In this document: positions 25,766-33,297 of the stretch, piece after piece
Numbering within the stretch: the first letter of the stretch is position 1
Layout of the letters: each line of letters starts with the position of its first letter
Assembly: GCF_900103875.1 (NCBI RefSeq)
Contig: NZ_LT629705.1
Span: 2,985,001 to 3,049,000 of the forward strand
Origin: Pseudomonas arsenicoxydans
GTDB lineage: Bacteria > Pseudomonadota > Gammaproteobacteria > Pseudomonadales > Pseudomonadaceae
Length of the DNA stretch: 64,000 nt
Direction: 5' to 3'
Notes under the pieces: model-generated
Databases searched by the model: none
What the model was told of the DNA's origin: nothing
The model's input: the letters and a program-made list of their open reading frames with translations, nothing else
Translations under genes and position numbers: made by a program

Positions 25766-27579
25766 GGCAATTGTGCCTCCAGCGGGCCGCCCAACACTTT
25801 CAGATACTCCAGCAGCGCCCAGCGCTCCTGCGGTTGCAGCAGACGCCCAATCACGCCATTGCCACGCTTGCCGGCACGGAATTCGTGGCCGCTGTTGTGA
25901 TTGCCGGTGATGCGCGTGTCGAAAACGAAACCGTTGCTGAAAGCCTCGGTGCGATACCCCAGGTGCTTGGGGTCGTACTCGAACGTGCCTTTATAGAAGG
26001 TTGTCGCGCGTTCATCCTGGGGCGAGAGCAGCTGATAAAGGCTTGGTACCGAACCGTTGTGCAGAAACGGCGCCGTTGCCCAGATACCGGCTAATGGCCG
26101 GGCCTTGTAGGCACGCATTTCACGCACACCGATGGGCAGGCCGAAGCCATTCATGGCCGGTTGCTGGGCGAGGGGGATGTTCGCGTCGAGGTAGGCCCGG
26201 TTGCCGACGAAGGCGGTGATGTAGGCCAATCCTCTGGCTGACGAGAGCTTGCTCAAGTCCAGCGGTTCAGTGGGCGTTGGCTGCAACTGGACATCCAGTT
26301 TCGCCAGTTCCGCCGGGTCCCATTGCAACGCGCTGAGGTCGAAGCGATGGTCGGCAATGTTGTTGGCCGCGCTCGGATCTGTGCCGATGTAGTCCACCGG
26401 CAGCATTTTCAGATGCTGCACCCAGCGCCCGACACTTTGCACCGATCGCGGTACGTGGCAACCGGCGCAGTTTTCACTGAACAATTCGCGCCCTTGGGCC
26501 GCCAGAGGCTTATCGACCGCACCCAACAGCGCTTCAGGCCAGGCCGGCGGCTTGAGTCGTTGCAGGGTTTGTTCGATCAGGTGCAAGTCGTACAGCCGGA
26601 CACTGGAGGGGTAGCGATCATCTCCTTTGAGCGGTTGGCCGTTGGCGTCGAAGAGGTTCAGCGTGGCGCCGACCCCCAGTGCCTCGCCGATGTTGCGGGC
26701 CATTGGTTGCTGCGCCGAACCGTTCCATTGCACCCAGTCGAAAGTCCACATGTCCCACAGTTGCGGATAGTCCACCGGGGCGTTGGCCACACGGTAATTG
26801 CTGGGCGAAATCGCGTCACCGAAGCTGGCATTGGCGATGCGACCGAAGGCGTCGGTGCGGCCAGGGCCTTCCTCGGTTGGATAAAGCCCGCGATGGGTGT
26901 CGTTCCAGGCCACCTTCACGAAGGTGTCGAGCGAGGCTTTGAAATCCTTGCGCAGTTGTTGGCGCCGGGTGTCGTAGTCGTCGCCCAGCACGTTGCGTGC
27001 GAAACGTTCGAATTTCCATGGGCTGAAGTAAGTCGAGGTCAGGCTTGCCACCAACGCCTGTCCGAAACTGCCTCCGCGCAATGTCGGAACACTGGAAGGC
27101 AAGACATGCTGCGCCGAGCCACCGTCGATGCGCACAGCCTGGCCGTTGAAACGCAATTCCCCGGTGTGGCAGGCGGCGCAGGTGATGTCCAGATACTCGT
27201 CCTGACTGCCAGGTTTTTTATGCCGGGCAAACCCCACCGGCAAGTTGCCGGGGTTGTCTGGCGTGGCTTTCTGCGCAGGGTCGATCAGAAAGCCAAAACG
27301 TGCGAGGTATTCGGGGGCGGCAAATCGTTGTGACGAGAAGGGCAGTTCAAGGGCCCTGAACCAGTCATAACGCAACCCTTTTACCTCTGTGCCCTGAGGT
27401 GTGAAGTAGAAAACCTGACGGTCAGCGTCGCTCCACTGGTCCAGGTAATGCACCTGCTGCGTGGGTGATCCTGTCGGCAATTTCGGGTTGGCGACGAAAT
27501 ACAGCACCACCGCCAGGCCCAGCCCCAGCAACACTGCAAGCACGGCCAGCAAACGGAATAAGAGGCGCAAGATAAACAT
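25762..27579 (-). CDS. Di-haem cytochrome c protein (RoxA/MauG-like), membrane anchored
   Basis: A 605-residue protein. It has a signal anchor at about residues 8-30 and two haem-binding motifs, CAACH (134-138) and CAGCH (371-375). The DMWTFDWVQWNGSAQ stretch between them and the NGSVPSLYQLL end are typical of the large di-haem peroxidase-like (RoxA-type) proteins. It acts in the periplasm. AAGG abuts the ATG at 27579 with no space, so translation may really begin at the TTG codon 4 residues in (spacing 9). It is coupled by ATGA overlap to the catalase-like gene, which suggests a peroxide- or dioxygen-handling pair. The substrate is unknown. Confidence 0.85.
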   Translation of the reverse strand: MFILRLLFRLLAVLAVLLGLGLAVVLYFVANPKLPTGSPTQQVHYLDQWSDADRQVFYFTPQGTEVKGLRYDWFRALELPFSSQRFAAPEYLARFGFLIDPAQKATPDNPGNLPVGFARHKKPGSQDEYLDITCAACHTGELRFNGQAVRIDGGSAQHVLPSSVPTLRGGSFGQALVASLTSTYFSPWKFERFARNVLGDDYDTRRQQLRKDFKASLDTFVKVAWNDTHRGLYPTEEGPGRTDAFGRIANASFGDAISPSNYRVANAPVDYPQLWDMWTFDWVQWNGSAQQPMARNIGEALGVGATLNLFDANGQPLKGDDRYPSSVRLYDLHLIEQTLQRLKPPAWPEALLGAVDKPLAAQGRELFSENCAGCHVPRSVQSVGRWVQHLKMLPVDYIGTDPSAANNIADHRFDLSALQWDPAELAKLDVQLQPTPTEPLDLSKLSSARGLAYITAFVGNRAYLDANIPLAQQPAMNGFGLPIGVREMRAYKARPLAGIWATAPFLHNGSVPSLYQLLSPQDERATTFYKGTFEYDPKHLGYRTEAFSNGFVFDTRITGNHNSGHEFRAGKRGNGVIGRLLQPQERWALLEYLKVLGGPLEAQLP

Positions 27580-27837
27580 CCTTGTCGATTTATCGCTCTC
27601 TTATGCCTCAGCACCCAGGGGGCGGCAAGTGGCCATTACGCCAGATGCTGGGGGATCCGGCATCGTCCGGTGGGCGGCAGATGACAGAAGCTTCATCATC
27701 CCACTGGCGAAATGCGTTGAAACACCTGAACTTATCGGACGTTTCCTGCTCTCATGCCGGTAGCCATTGGTCGTGGCCGCCTGATAAGCTCGCGGCTTTA
27801 CTCGATTGCCCTTTAGGCGCATGAACAAGGAAATAGC

Positions 27838-28551
27838 ATGAAACAGCATCGGTTGGCGGCGGCGGTGGCCCTGGTTAGCCTGGTACTTGCGGGTTGTGAT
27901 TCGCAGACCAGCGTAGAGCTGAAAACCCCGGCGCAAAAAGCTTCCTACGGGATTGGCCTGAACATGGGCAAGAGCCTGGCTCAGGAAGGCATGGATGACC
28001 TGGATTCCAAAGCCGTAGCCCAAGGCATCGAAGATGCCGTCGGCAAGAAAGAACAGAAACTGAAAGATGACGAACTGGTTGAAGCCTTCGCAGCGCTGCA
28101 AAAGCGTGCTGAAGAGCGCATGGCCAAAATGAGCGAAGAGTCGGCTGCTGCCGGCAAGAAATTCCTCGAAGACAACGCCAAGAAAGCGGGTGTCACCACC
28201 ACTGCTTCGGGCCTGCAATACGAAGTGGTCAAGAAAGCCGATGGCCCACAGCCTAAGCCGACTGACGTAGTGACTGTTCACTACACCGGCAAGCTGACCA
28301 ACGGCACCGTTTTCGACAGCTCCGTCGAGCGTGGCAGCCCGATTGATCTGCCGGTCAGCGGTGTGATCCCGGGTTGGGTCGAAGGCCTGCAACTGATGCA
28401 CGTTGGCGAGAAGTACAAGCTGTACATCCCTAGCGAACTGGCTTACGGCGCTCAAAGCCCAAGCCCGGCGATTCCAGCCAACTCGGTGCTGGTATTCGAC
28501 CTGGAACTGCTGGGGATCAAAGATCCAGCAAAAGAAGACGCTGCCAAGTAA
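27838..28551 (+). CDS. fklB: FKBP-type peptidyl-prolyl isomerase lipoprotein
   Basis: A 237-residue protein. The signal ends in the lipobox LVLAGC with Cys20, so it should be a lipoprotein. An N-terminal helical dimerisation domain (about 25-120) is followed by an FKBP domain (about 125-230), with TVHYTGKLTNGTVFDSS, PGWVEGLQLMHVGEKYKLYIPSELAYG and FDLELLGI. This is the Mip/FkpA layout, an extracytoplasmic protein-folding helper. A terminator follows. The gene symbol is by family and may be called fkpA or mip in other annotations. Confidence 0.93.
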   Translation: MKQHRLAAAVALVSLVLAGCDSQTSVELKTPAQKASYGIGLNMGKSLAQEGMDDLDSKAVAQGIEDAVGKKEQKLKDDELVEAFAALQKRAEERMAKMSEESAAAGKKFLEDNAKKAGVTTTASGLQYEVVKKADGPQPKPTDVVTVHYTGKLTNGTVFDSSVERGSPIDLPVSGVIPGWVEGLQLMHVGEKYKLYIPSELAYGAQSPSPAIPANSVLVFDLELLGIKDPAKEDAAK

Positions 28552-28565
28552 TACGCGTCGGCTCC

Positions 28566-28602
28566 AAAAACAACGCCTCGCTATATGCGGGGCGTTGTTG
28601 CA
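28566..28602 (+). terminator. Terminator-like hairpin after the FKBP gene
   Basis: CAACGCCTCGC and GCGGGGCGTTG form a stem with an ATATA-type loop. The T-run is weak (TTGTTG). Confidence 0.7.
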
Positions 28603-28801
28603 TCTGGCGTTCAGCAAGGGTAAACAAAGCGAACGGATGCCAGACATTGCAGTCATAGCCATTGAGACGCCATCGCTATCCGCGCTGGAGCGCCAAGTCA
28701 ATGAAATCTTGGGTTTTTTTATGTGAGTAAAAAACGCCCGATCTGAGTTGAGGCCTTATGAAACGGGGCTTTCAGCCGTGAAATATAGCTCTGTTCACAA
28801 G

Positions 28802-28826
28802 GTTATCCACAATTTGTGTGGATAAC
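28802..28826. promoter_or_regulatory. Perfect inverted DnaA-box pair
   Basis: GTTATCCACA (28802-28811) and TGTGGATAAC (28817-28826) are exact inverse complements separated by five bases, each containing the TTATCCACA DnaA-box consensus. It ends 16-19 bp before the start of the YkvA-like gene, so it can act on that promoter. Confidence 0.6.
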
Positions 28827-28844
28827 ATTTCAGTGGGAGGAATG

Positions 28845-29300
28845 ATGAAAGCACCTTGGAATTTCGATCGTTTCCTGCCCCTCGCCGGACGCCTGCTCGC
28901 CCGGGGCCGTTTACCGACCCTGTTGTTTGCCGTCGCCAGCAAAGGCGCAAGTCAAGGCAACCGACTGGGTAAGCTCAAAGACGATCTGCGCTTGTTGCAG
29001 GCCCTCTGCCTGGCCTACTGGCGCGGCGAGTACCGCGCCATCAGCCCGAAGGCGATGATCTCGGTGGTGGCCGGCCTGATGTACTTCCTCAGTCCGGTGG
29101 ATGCGATCCCCGATTTCATCCCGGTATTTGGCATGCTCGATGACATCGCCGTGCTGGCCTGGCTGATGAAAGTTCTCGACGATGAACTCAACGGGTTCCG
29201 CGCCTGGCGCAATCGTCAGCAGCCGGAGAAGCTCGCGGTGGTCGAACGCCTCCCTGACACCCCTGAGCAACTTCAGCTCCAGGGACCGAAAAAAGCCTGA
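28845..29300 (+). CDS. YkvA/DUF1232-family protein
   Basis: A 151-residue protein with the DUF1232 core SVVAGLMYFLSPVDAIPDFIPVFGMLDDIAVLAWLMKVLDDEL at about residues 68-111, a hydrophobic hairpin. GGAGG lies 4 bases before the second of two adjacent ATG codons (28842, 28845), so I chose 28845; a GTG at 28818 would include the DnaA-box repeat. The function of the family is not established. It is probably membrane associated. Its promoter region contains the inverted DnaA-box pair. Confidence 0.85.
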   Translation: MKAPWNFDRFLPLAGRLLARGRLPTLLFAVASKGASQGNRLGKLKDDLRLLQALCLAYWRGEYRAISPKAMISVVAGLMYFLSPVDAIPDFIPVFGMLDDIAVLAWLMKVLDDELNGFRAWRNRQQPEKLAVVERLPDTPEQLQLQGPKKA

Positions 29301-29414
29301 TTTTAAGGGACATCGCCCCTATTTCATGCCCCCGCGCGACCTTGGCCGCTGTTAGGATTACACTTCTAGGGAAAAGTGCCGACTCGCTAAGTGTCGTTGT
29401 CCTACGGGGAAGTC

Positions 29415-29756
29415 ATGGATATCCAGATAATCACACGCGAAGGCGAGCCCGAATATGCGGTTTTGCCGTGGGCTCAGTATCAGGCTCTACTGAAAGCAGC
29501 AGGCATTAACGAACAACCGGTGCCCGACGCACCGGTACGTCAGGCAGTATCACCAGACCAGATTTTGCCCGGTCTGGATCAACTACGCAGTTTGCGCGAA
29601 GGGAAGGGCATCGCCATCGAGGCGCTGGCCCGCACGGTAGGCATCAGCCCGTCTTATCTGGCCTTGATCGAAAGTGGCGAGCGTCAACCCGACGCTGCGA
29701 TTCGCCGCAGCCTGGCCTGGGAATTGACGGTGCCAGGGTGGAGGGACGAATCGTGA
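29415..29756 (+). CDS. XRE-type HTH regulator, first gene of a three-gene operon
   Basis: A 113-residue protein. The N-terminal 30 residues (MDIQIITREGEPEYAVLPWAQYQALL) resemble the start of Phd/DUF-type antitoxin or short HTH proteins. Residues about 60-105 are a Cro/C1-type HTH (LREGKGIAIEALARTVGISPSYLALIESGERQPDA). GGGGA lies 5 bases before the ATG. Its stop overlaps the GTG of the next gene (GTGA). The antitoxin-like head plus a downstream unknown partner resembles a toxin-antitoxin layout, but I cannot identify a toxin. Confidence 0.85.
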   Translation: MDIQIITREGEPEYAVLPWAQYQALLKAAGINEQPVPDAPVRQAVSPDQILPGLDQLRSLREGKGIAIEALARTVGISPSYLALIESGERQPDAAIRRSLAWELTVPGWRDES

Positions 29757-30124
29757 GCGTACGCATCAGTCGTCAACATTGGGACGGGTTGCTGGGTGAG
29801 CTGGATCAGGCGCGCCGCCAGCGACATCTTTTGACTTACCGAGCCTTGCTGGAACGTTTGCAATTGCCCACGCCGGCCATGCAAACCCTGACCGCAGCGC
29901 TCGAGCATCTGGCAGCGCTGGACGCCAAGGCCGAGCAGCCGCTGCGCAGCTCGCTGGTGATCAGCCAGGGCGCCAGTCGCCTGCCACGTACCGGCTTTTT
30001 CGAGTGCGTCGAACGTCTGGGGCGATTCTCCGGGCCGTCCGACGGCGTTGCTGCCGCCTCGTGGCACGCCTCGGAAGTGGTGCGAGTCTTCGAATACGAA
30101 TACCCCGAATCAGCGGAGGCCTGA
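29753..30124 (+). CDS. Conserved hypothetical protein (123 aa) of the HTH/Sel1 operon
   Basis: The product is mostly helical (MSVRISRQHWDGLLGELDQARRQRHLLTYRALLERLQL) with a C-terminal strand-rich end VRVFEYEYPESAEA. The GTG start at 29753 overlaps the HTH stop (GTGA) and is preceded by GGAGGG; the frame is open to a GTG at 29738 but that would be too close. No known domain is recognised. Operon position, coupled to a regulator and followed directly by a Sel1-repeat gene, is the only clue to function. Confidence 0.75.
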   Translation: MSVRISRQHWDGLLGELDQARRQRHLLTYRALLERLQLPTPAMQTLTAALEHLAALDAKAEQPLRSSLVISQGASRLPRTGFFECVERLGRFSGPSDGVAAASWHASEVVRVFEYEYPESAEA

Positions 30125-30532
30125 GTGTTTTTAAATCTCAAGGCACGGGCCTCCTACTGGCTGGCCCGCCGGCTGTTTCACTGGTCATGGTTCGTGCGAC
30201 AGCCACGGGGCTGGAGCTGGCTCGAAGGCCAGTTCGCGCGCATGGCCAACCTGGGCGACGTCGGCGCGCAAAGCTTCTATGGCCACATCCTGACCTTTCG
30301 CGGCGTCGGCCTTGGCGCTCGTGAGGAAGGCGTGCGATTGCTGCGCCTGGCGGCGTTGGCGGGGGATGGCAAGGCTGCGTATCAAGTAGGCGTGATCAGT
30401 TTGGCGGGAACGCCGAGCAAGGCGCCGGACCCGGTGGAAGCGGCGCGGTTTTGGAACATGGCGGCGAAGGCCGGGCACCCGTTGGCTGAGCTTAAATTGA
30501 AAGAGCTTGCGTCTCGGGATGCTGCGAAATAA
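30125..30532 (+). CDS. Sel1-repeat protein (135 aa)
   Basis: The N-terminus MFLNLKARASYWLARRLFHWSWFVRQPRGWSWLEGQF is aromatic and basic and could contact membrane or a partner. Sel1-like repeats follow (GDVGAQSFYGHILTFRGVGL; LLRLAALAGDGKAAYQVGVISLAG; AARFWNMAAKAGHPLAELKLKELA). The GTG start immediately follows the stop of the previous gene. Sel1 proteins are adaptors. It is the last gene of the HTH/unknown/Sel1 operon and a relative of the small Sel1 gene at 8349. Confidence 0.85.
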   Translation: MFLNLKARASYWLARRLFHWSWFVRQPRGWSWLEGQFARMANLGDVGAQSFYGHILTFRGVGLGAREEGVRLLRLAALAGDGKAAYQVGVISLAGTPSKAPDPVEAARFWNMAAKAGHPLAELKLKELASRDAAK

Positions 30533-30973
30533 CCCGATCGTTTGCGTTTCTGACCGTTCGTGACGTATTAGAGAATTGCCCTACGCCAAGATCGTCCATT
30601 CCTGACTTCTTTCCGAATTCATCCCCCGCAAAGTCCTGCGTGTTTATTTCTGTGTAAGCCTGTCGGAGATTTCCTTCGAGTTGTAGCGGCTTTCATGAAC
30701 TGGTGCGAAGTCAGTTCACCCGATAGCCTTTGATGGTCACTGAGAACTCAGTGGTGGGGTGTAGGAACCCTTTCAGCATCGGTATCGCGTAAGCGTCGAA
30801 ACCTGATTTGCGGCTGTCCATGTGCGTCCGTAAAATCTGTTGCGGCGGCTGTGCGCGGGCACGCTTCGGCGTGGTCGAGTCTCCGATGCTCGGTATTCCT
30901 ACCCCGCGTATAGCTGCCACCCAAGCCTGTAGGAAGGCTTTTGGCAGCTCTCATTGTCATCGGAAGGTCGCAA
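30533..30973. other. Intergenic region (441 bp) with a long hairpin
   Basis: No convincing gene. A 69-residue minus-strand frame (30711-30920) and a 61-residue plus-strand frame (30808-30993) are open but lack good starts. The main visible structure is a long hairpin at 30912-30949, 24 bp before the next ATG. A hairpin-like CGAGTCTCCGATGCTCG (about 30879-30895) lies before it. Confidence 0.5.
30912..30949 (+). promoter_or_regulatory. Long stem-loop upstream of the small orphan gene
   Basis: AGCTGCCA (30912-30919) pairs with TGGCAGCT (30942-30949), and inside it AAGCCT pairs with AGGCTT around the loop GTAGGA. The stem has 14 pairs with a small internal loop and lies 24 bp before the ATG at 30974. 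It would form in the 5' leader. A REP-like or regulatory role is inferred. Confidence 0.6.
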
Positions 30974-31297
30974 ATGCCAACACTTCATCCTGATCCACCC
31001 TACGAAAAACCAATTGCTCACCCCAAAAGCCGCTTCATGGCGCTAACCAGCAACTGCAGCGACATGCCCACCCTGTTCGTCGACACCCACGCGCCGCTCG
31101 ATATCTTGACCGACGCTGCCCGCTACCGAATCCGAGCCGTCACCCAAGTGCTGGAGAACCTTTCCATGCGCGGTTCGGTTGAGTGCGACTCCATGATTCT
31201 CAGCGACTTCGCGCTGCTCTGCGCCATTCCATTGCGCGATGGCTGTGATGTGCTGGATGTGGTTGGGCGGCGGTTGGGGGCGCAGTCGGCGGGGTAG
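30974..31297 (+). CDS. Small Pseudomonas protein (DUF3077/DUF6124-like), 107 aa
   Basis: The product starts MPTLHPDPPYEKPIAHPKSRF and continues FVDTHAPLDILTDAARYRIRAVTQVLENLSM. The Asp-Pro-Pro start and helical A-LLAHA-like body are typical of a family of short Pseudomonas orphan proteins (DUF3077/DUF6124), often present in many paralogues. AAGG lies 7 bases before the ATG. The leader carries a long hairpin. Function unknown, and the family assignment is from general pattern only. Confidence 0.65.
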   Translation: MPTLHPDPPYEKPIAHPKSRFMALTSNCSDMPTLFVDTHAPLDILTDAARYRIRAVTQVLENLSMRGSVECDSMILSDFALLCAIPLRDGCDVLDVVGRRLGAQSAG

Positions 31298-31325
31298 CAG
31301 GTAAGCAATTTTAGAAGCCTGAACA

Positions 31326-31362
31326 GACGCTTTCGCGGGACTAGTCGGATCGCGAAAGCGTC
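31326..31362. terminator. Perfect 12-bp hairpin between convergent genes
   Basis: GACGCTTTCGCG (31326-31337) and CGCGAAAGCGTC (31351-31362) with a 13-base loop. It lies between the orphan gene (+) and the EAL gene (-), but there is no T-run, so termination would be factor-dependent, or the hairpin serves RNA stability. Confidence 0.55.
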
Positions 31363-31369
31363 AGCCCAA

Positions 31370-33160
31370 TCACCGCTGCCCCATGCACAACTCCTCGTAC
31401 TGCCCGGGCGCCACCAAACTATCAATCACATGCACGCTATACCCCGGCACATTCTTCGCGTGATGTTTGGCCTGCGAGGCCATCTCCGCCAACTGGCTCG
31501 CATCGAGTTGTCCACAGGCCTGTGGATGCAAATGCACCACGCCGATTGACAGTGACAGCAGTGGAAACTCCTGACGCAGGCCCTGACGGTTTGGGGCGAT
31601 AAAGCAGCCGGCTTCCAGGTGTTCGCTGCGGTAGAAGCGCCGGCACTGGCTCTGGAAGTCGTCGAGCAGTTGATTCAGGCGCTTACGCCAGTCTTGCGGG
31701 CCAAGCACCATCAAAAAGTCGTCACCACCGATATGGCCGACGAAGTCGCGGGACGGGTCGACGCGGTCGTTCAGGCATTGCGCCAGGCACAGGAGGACTT
31801 CATCGCCACGACCGTAGCCGTAGATGTCGTTGAAGGGTTTGAAACTGTCGATGTCGACGTAGCAGATCACCGATTCGCGCTGCTGTTGCAGCAGCCGGGT
31901 CAGGCACTGCTGGATGGGCACGTTACCCGGCAGCAAGGTCAGCGGGTTGGCGTAGCGGGCTTGCTGGATTTTCAGTTCGGTAATCAGCTTGAGCACATCG
32001 ATCACCCGACCCAATCCCAGATAACCGCCGTCGAGGGTGATGATGAAATCCTCTTCGATACGCTGTCGGGCGCGACTGGTTATCAGGCGGCTGACCTGTT
32101 GCAGCGACTGGCTCATTTCCACGGCGAGAAAATCATCGTTCATCAAACGGCTGATCGGCTTGCGGGCGAACAGGTCGGTGGCAAAGGGCTTGAGCAGCGC
32201 GTCCGAGAGCGAATGCCGGTGGACGATGCCACAGGGATGGCCTTGCGCGTCGAGCACCGCCAGCGAGTTCAGGTTGGCCTGGCGGCGAAAGGCTTCCAGC
32301 ACGGTGGCCGTCGGCGTATCGCGGGTTACGGCCGGTTGCTCGTTGAGCAAGGCGCTGAGGTCGCTGCCTTCGTCGTTCAGCGCCACGGCGGTGCTGTCGT
32401 GTTTGGGCATCAAGGCACGGGCATCGCGAGGTGGATGCTCCTGAGGGCGACACAGCAAATAGCCCTGGACCAGATCCACGCCCATCTCGGTCAACACCGC
32501 AAGCTCTTCGGGCAGCTCGATGCCTTCGGCGATCACTTTTGCCCGCGAGGCCTTGGCGATTTGCAGGATCGAACCGACGAATTCGCGCTTGAGCGCGTCC
32601 TGGTGGATGCCGTCGATGAAGTGCCGGTCGATCTTCACGTAGTCCGGACGCAACTCGGACCACAGGCGCAAACTCGAGTAACCCGCGCCCAAGTCATCCA
32701 GCGCAATGGAAAACCCCATCGCCCGATAGTGATGCAGGGCGTTTTGCAGCAATTGAAAATCATCGGTTGGGGTTTGTTCGGTGAGTTCGATCACCACCTG
32801 ATCTGGCGGAATACCGAAATCCTGGAGCAATTGCAGGGTACGACCGGGCTGGTGAGCGGCTTCGAGCAGCGATTCGGGCGACACGTTGAGGAACAGTTTG
32901 CCCGGCAGTTGTTGGTCGTTGAAGCGCCGGCAGGCACTTTCCCGGCAAGCGATTTCCAGCTCGCTCAAGCGACCGGCCTGGCGCGCTACGGCGAACAATG
33001 CGATGGGGGAGTGCAGCGGACTGTTTGACGGGCCACGAGTGAGGGCTTCATAGCCGACAATGCGCCGCTCAGAGAGGGAAATGATCGGCTGGAACAGGCT
33101 GTGCAAACCGCTTTGAGCCAGTATTGAACTCAACGCACTCAGCTGTTCGGTCGTGGTCAT
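31370..33160 (-). CDS. EAL-CBS-GGDEF cyclic-di-GMP protein
   Basis: A 596-residue soluble protein. The EAL phosphodiesterase domain is at about 10-255, with YEAL, ELTEQ, DDLGAGYSSL and KIDRHFIDG. A tandem CBS pair follows at about 265-400, then a GGDEF domain at about 410-575 with the signature GGDDF in GHIGGDDFLMVLG. A matching neighbour of prc exists in P. aeruginosa (PA3258, from memory). The full EAL set suggests active hydrolysis. The GGDDF change leaves cyclase activity uncertain. The CBS pair is probably a ligand (nucleotide) switch. It is monocistronic. Confidence 0.93.
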   Translation of the reverse strand: MTTTEQLSALSSILAQSGLHSLFQPIISLSERRIVGYEALTRGPSNSPLHSPIALFAVARQAGRLSELEIACRESACRRFNDQQLPGKLFLNVSPESLLEAAHQPGRTLQLLQDFGIPPDQVVIELTEQTPTDDFQLLQNALHHYRAMGFSIALDDLGAGYSSLRLWSELRPDYVKIDRHFIDGIHQDALKREFVGSILQIAKASRAKVIAEGIELPEELAVLTEMGVDLVQGYLLCRPQEHPPRDARALMPKHDSTAVALNDEGSDLSALLNEQPAVTRDTPTATVLEAFRRQANLNSLAVLDAQGHPCGIVHRHSLSDALLKPFATDLFARKPISRLMNDDFLAVEMSQSLQQVSRLITSRARQRIEEDFIITLDGGYLGLGRVIDVLKLITELKIQQARYANPLTLLPGNVPIQQCLTRLLQQQRESVICYVDIDSFKPFNDIYGYGRGDEVLLCLAQCLNDRVDPSRDFVGHIGGDDFLMVLGPQDWRKRLNQLLDDFQSQCRRFYRSEHLEAGCFIAPNRQGLRQEFPLLSLSIGVVHLHPQACGQLDASQLAEMASQAKHHAKNVPGYSVHVIDSLVAPGQYEELCMGQR

Positions 33161-33180
33161 GGCGTTCTCTGGCGATAAAA

Positions 33181-33230
33181 AAAGGACTGGGAGCTGCTCT
33201 CTGTTTAAGAGGTGCTCCCAGCCCTTTATT
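33181..33230 (-). terminator. Terminator of prc
   Basis: CTGGGAGC and GCTCCCAG form the core stem, with A/T-rich flanks. On the minus strand it is preceded by AAAGGGC and followed by a T-run. It is followed by a second small hairpin TGACGCTCC/AGCGTCA at 33256-33275, also beyond the prc stop. Confidence 0.8.
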
Positions 33231-33297
33231 TCACGACAGAATGATGACTATTTGATGACGCTCCGGGGAGCGTCAGCATTAAATTGCCATCAGCCCC

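Noticed and set aside
28639..28728. A 29-aa ORF starting MPDIAVIAIETP after the FKBP terminator
   Set aside because: Too short, no clear ribosome site, and no recognisable pattern.
8221..28826. DnaA boxes as a replication origin
   Set aside because: Only single inverted pairs, without neighbouring dnaA or dnaN, AT-rich unwinding element or box array.
30711..30993. Two opposing short frames (69 aa minus, 61 aa plus) before the orphan gene
   Set aside because: They overlap each other and the long hairpin and lack good starts. Treated as intergenic.
31619..33028. A 469-residue antisense frame in the EAL-CBS-GGDEF gene
   Set aside because: Same cause: complementary to a real, motif-bearing gene.
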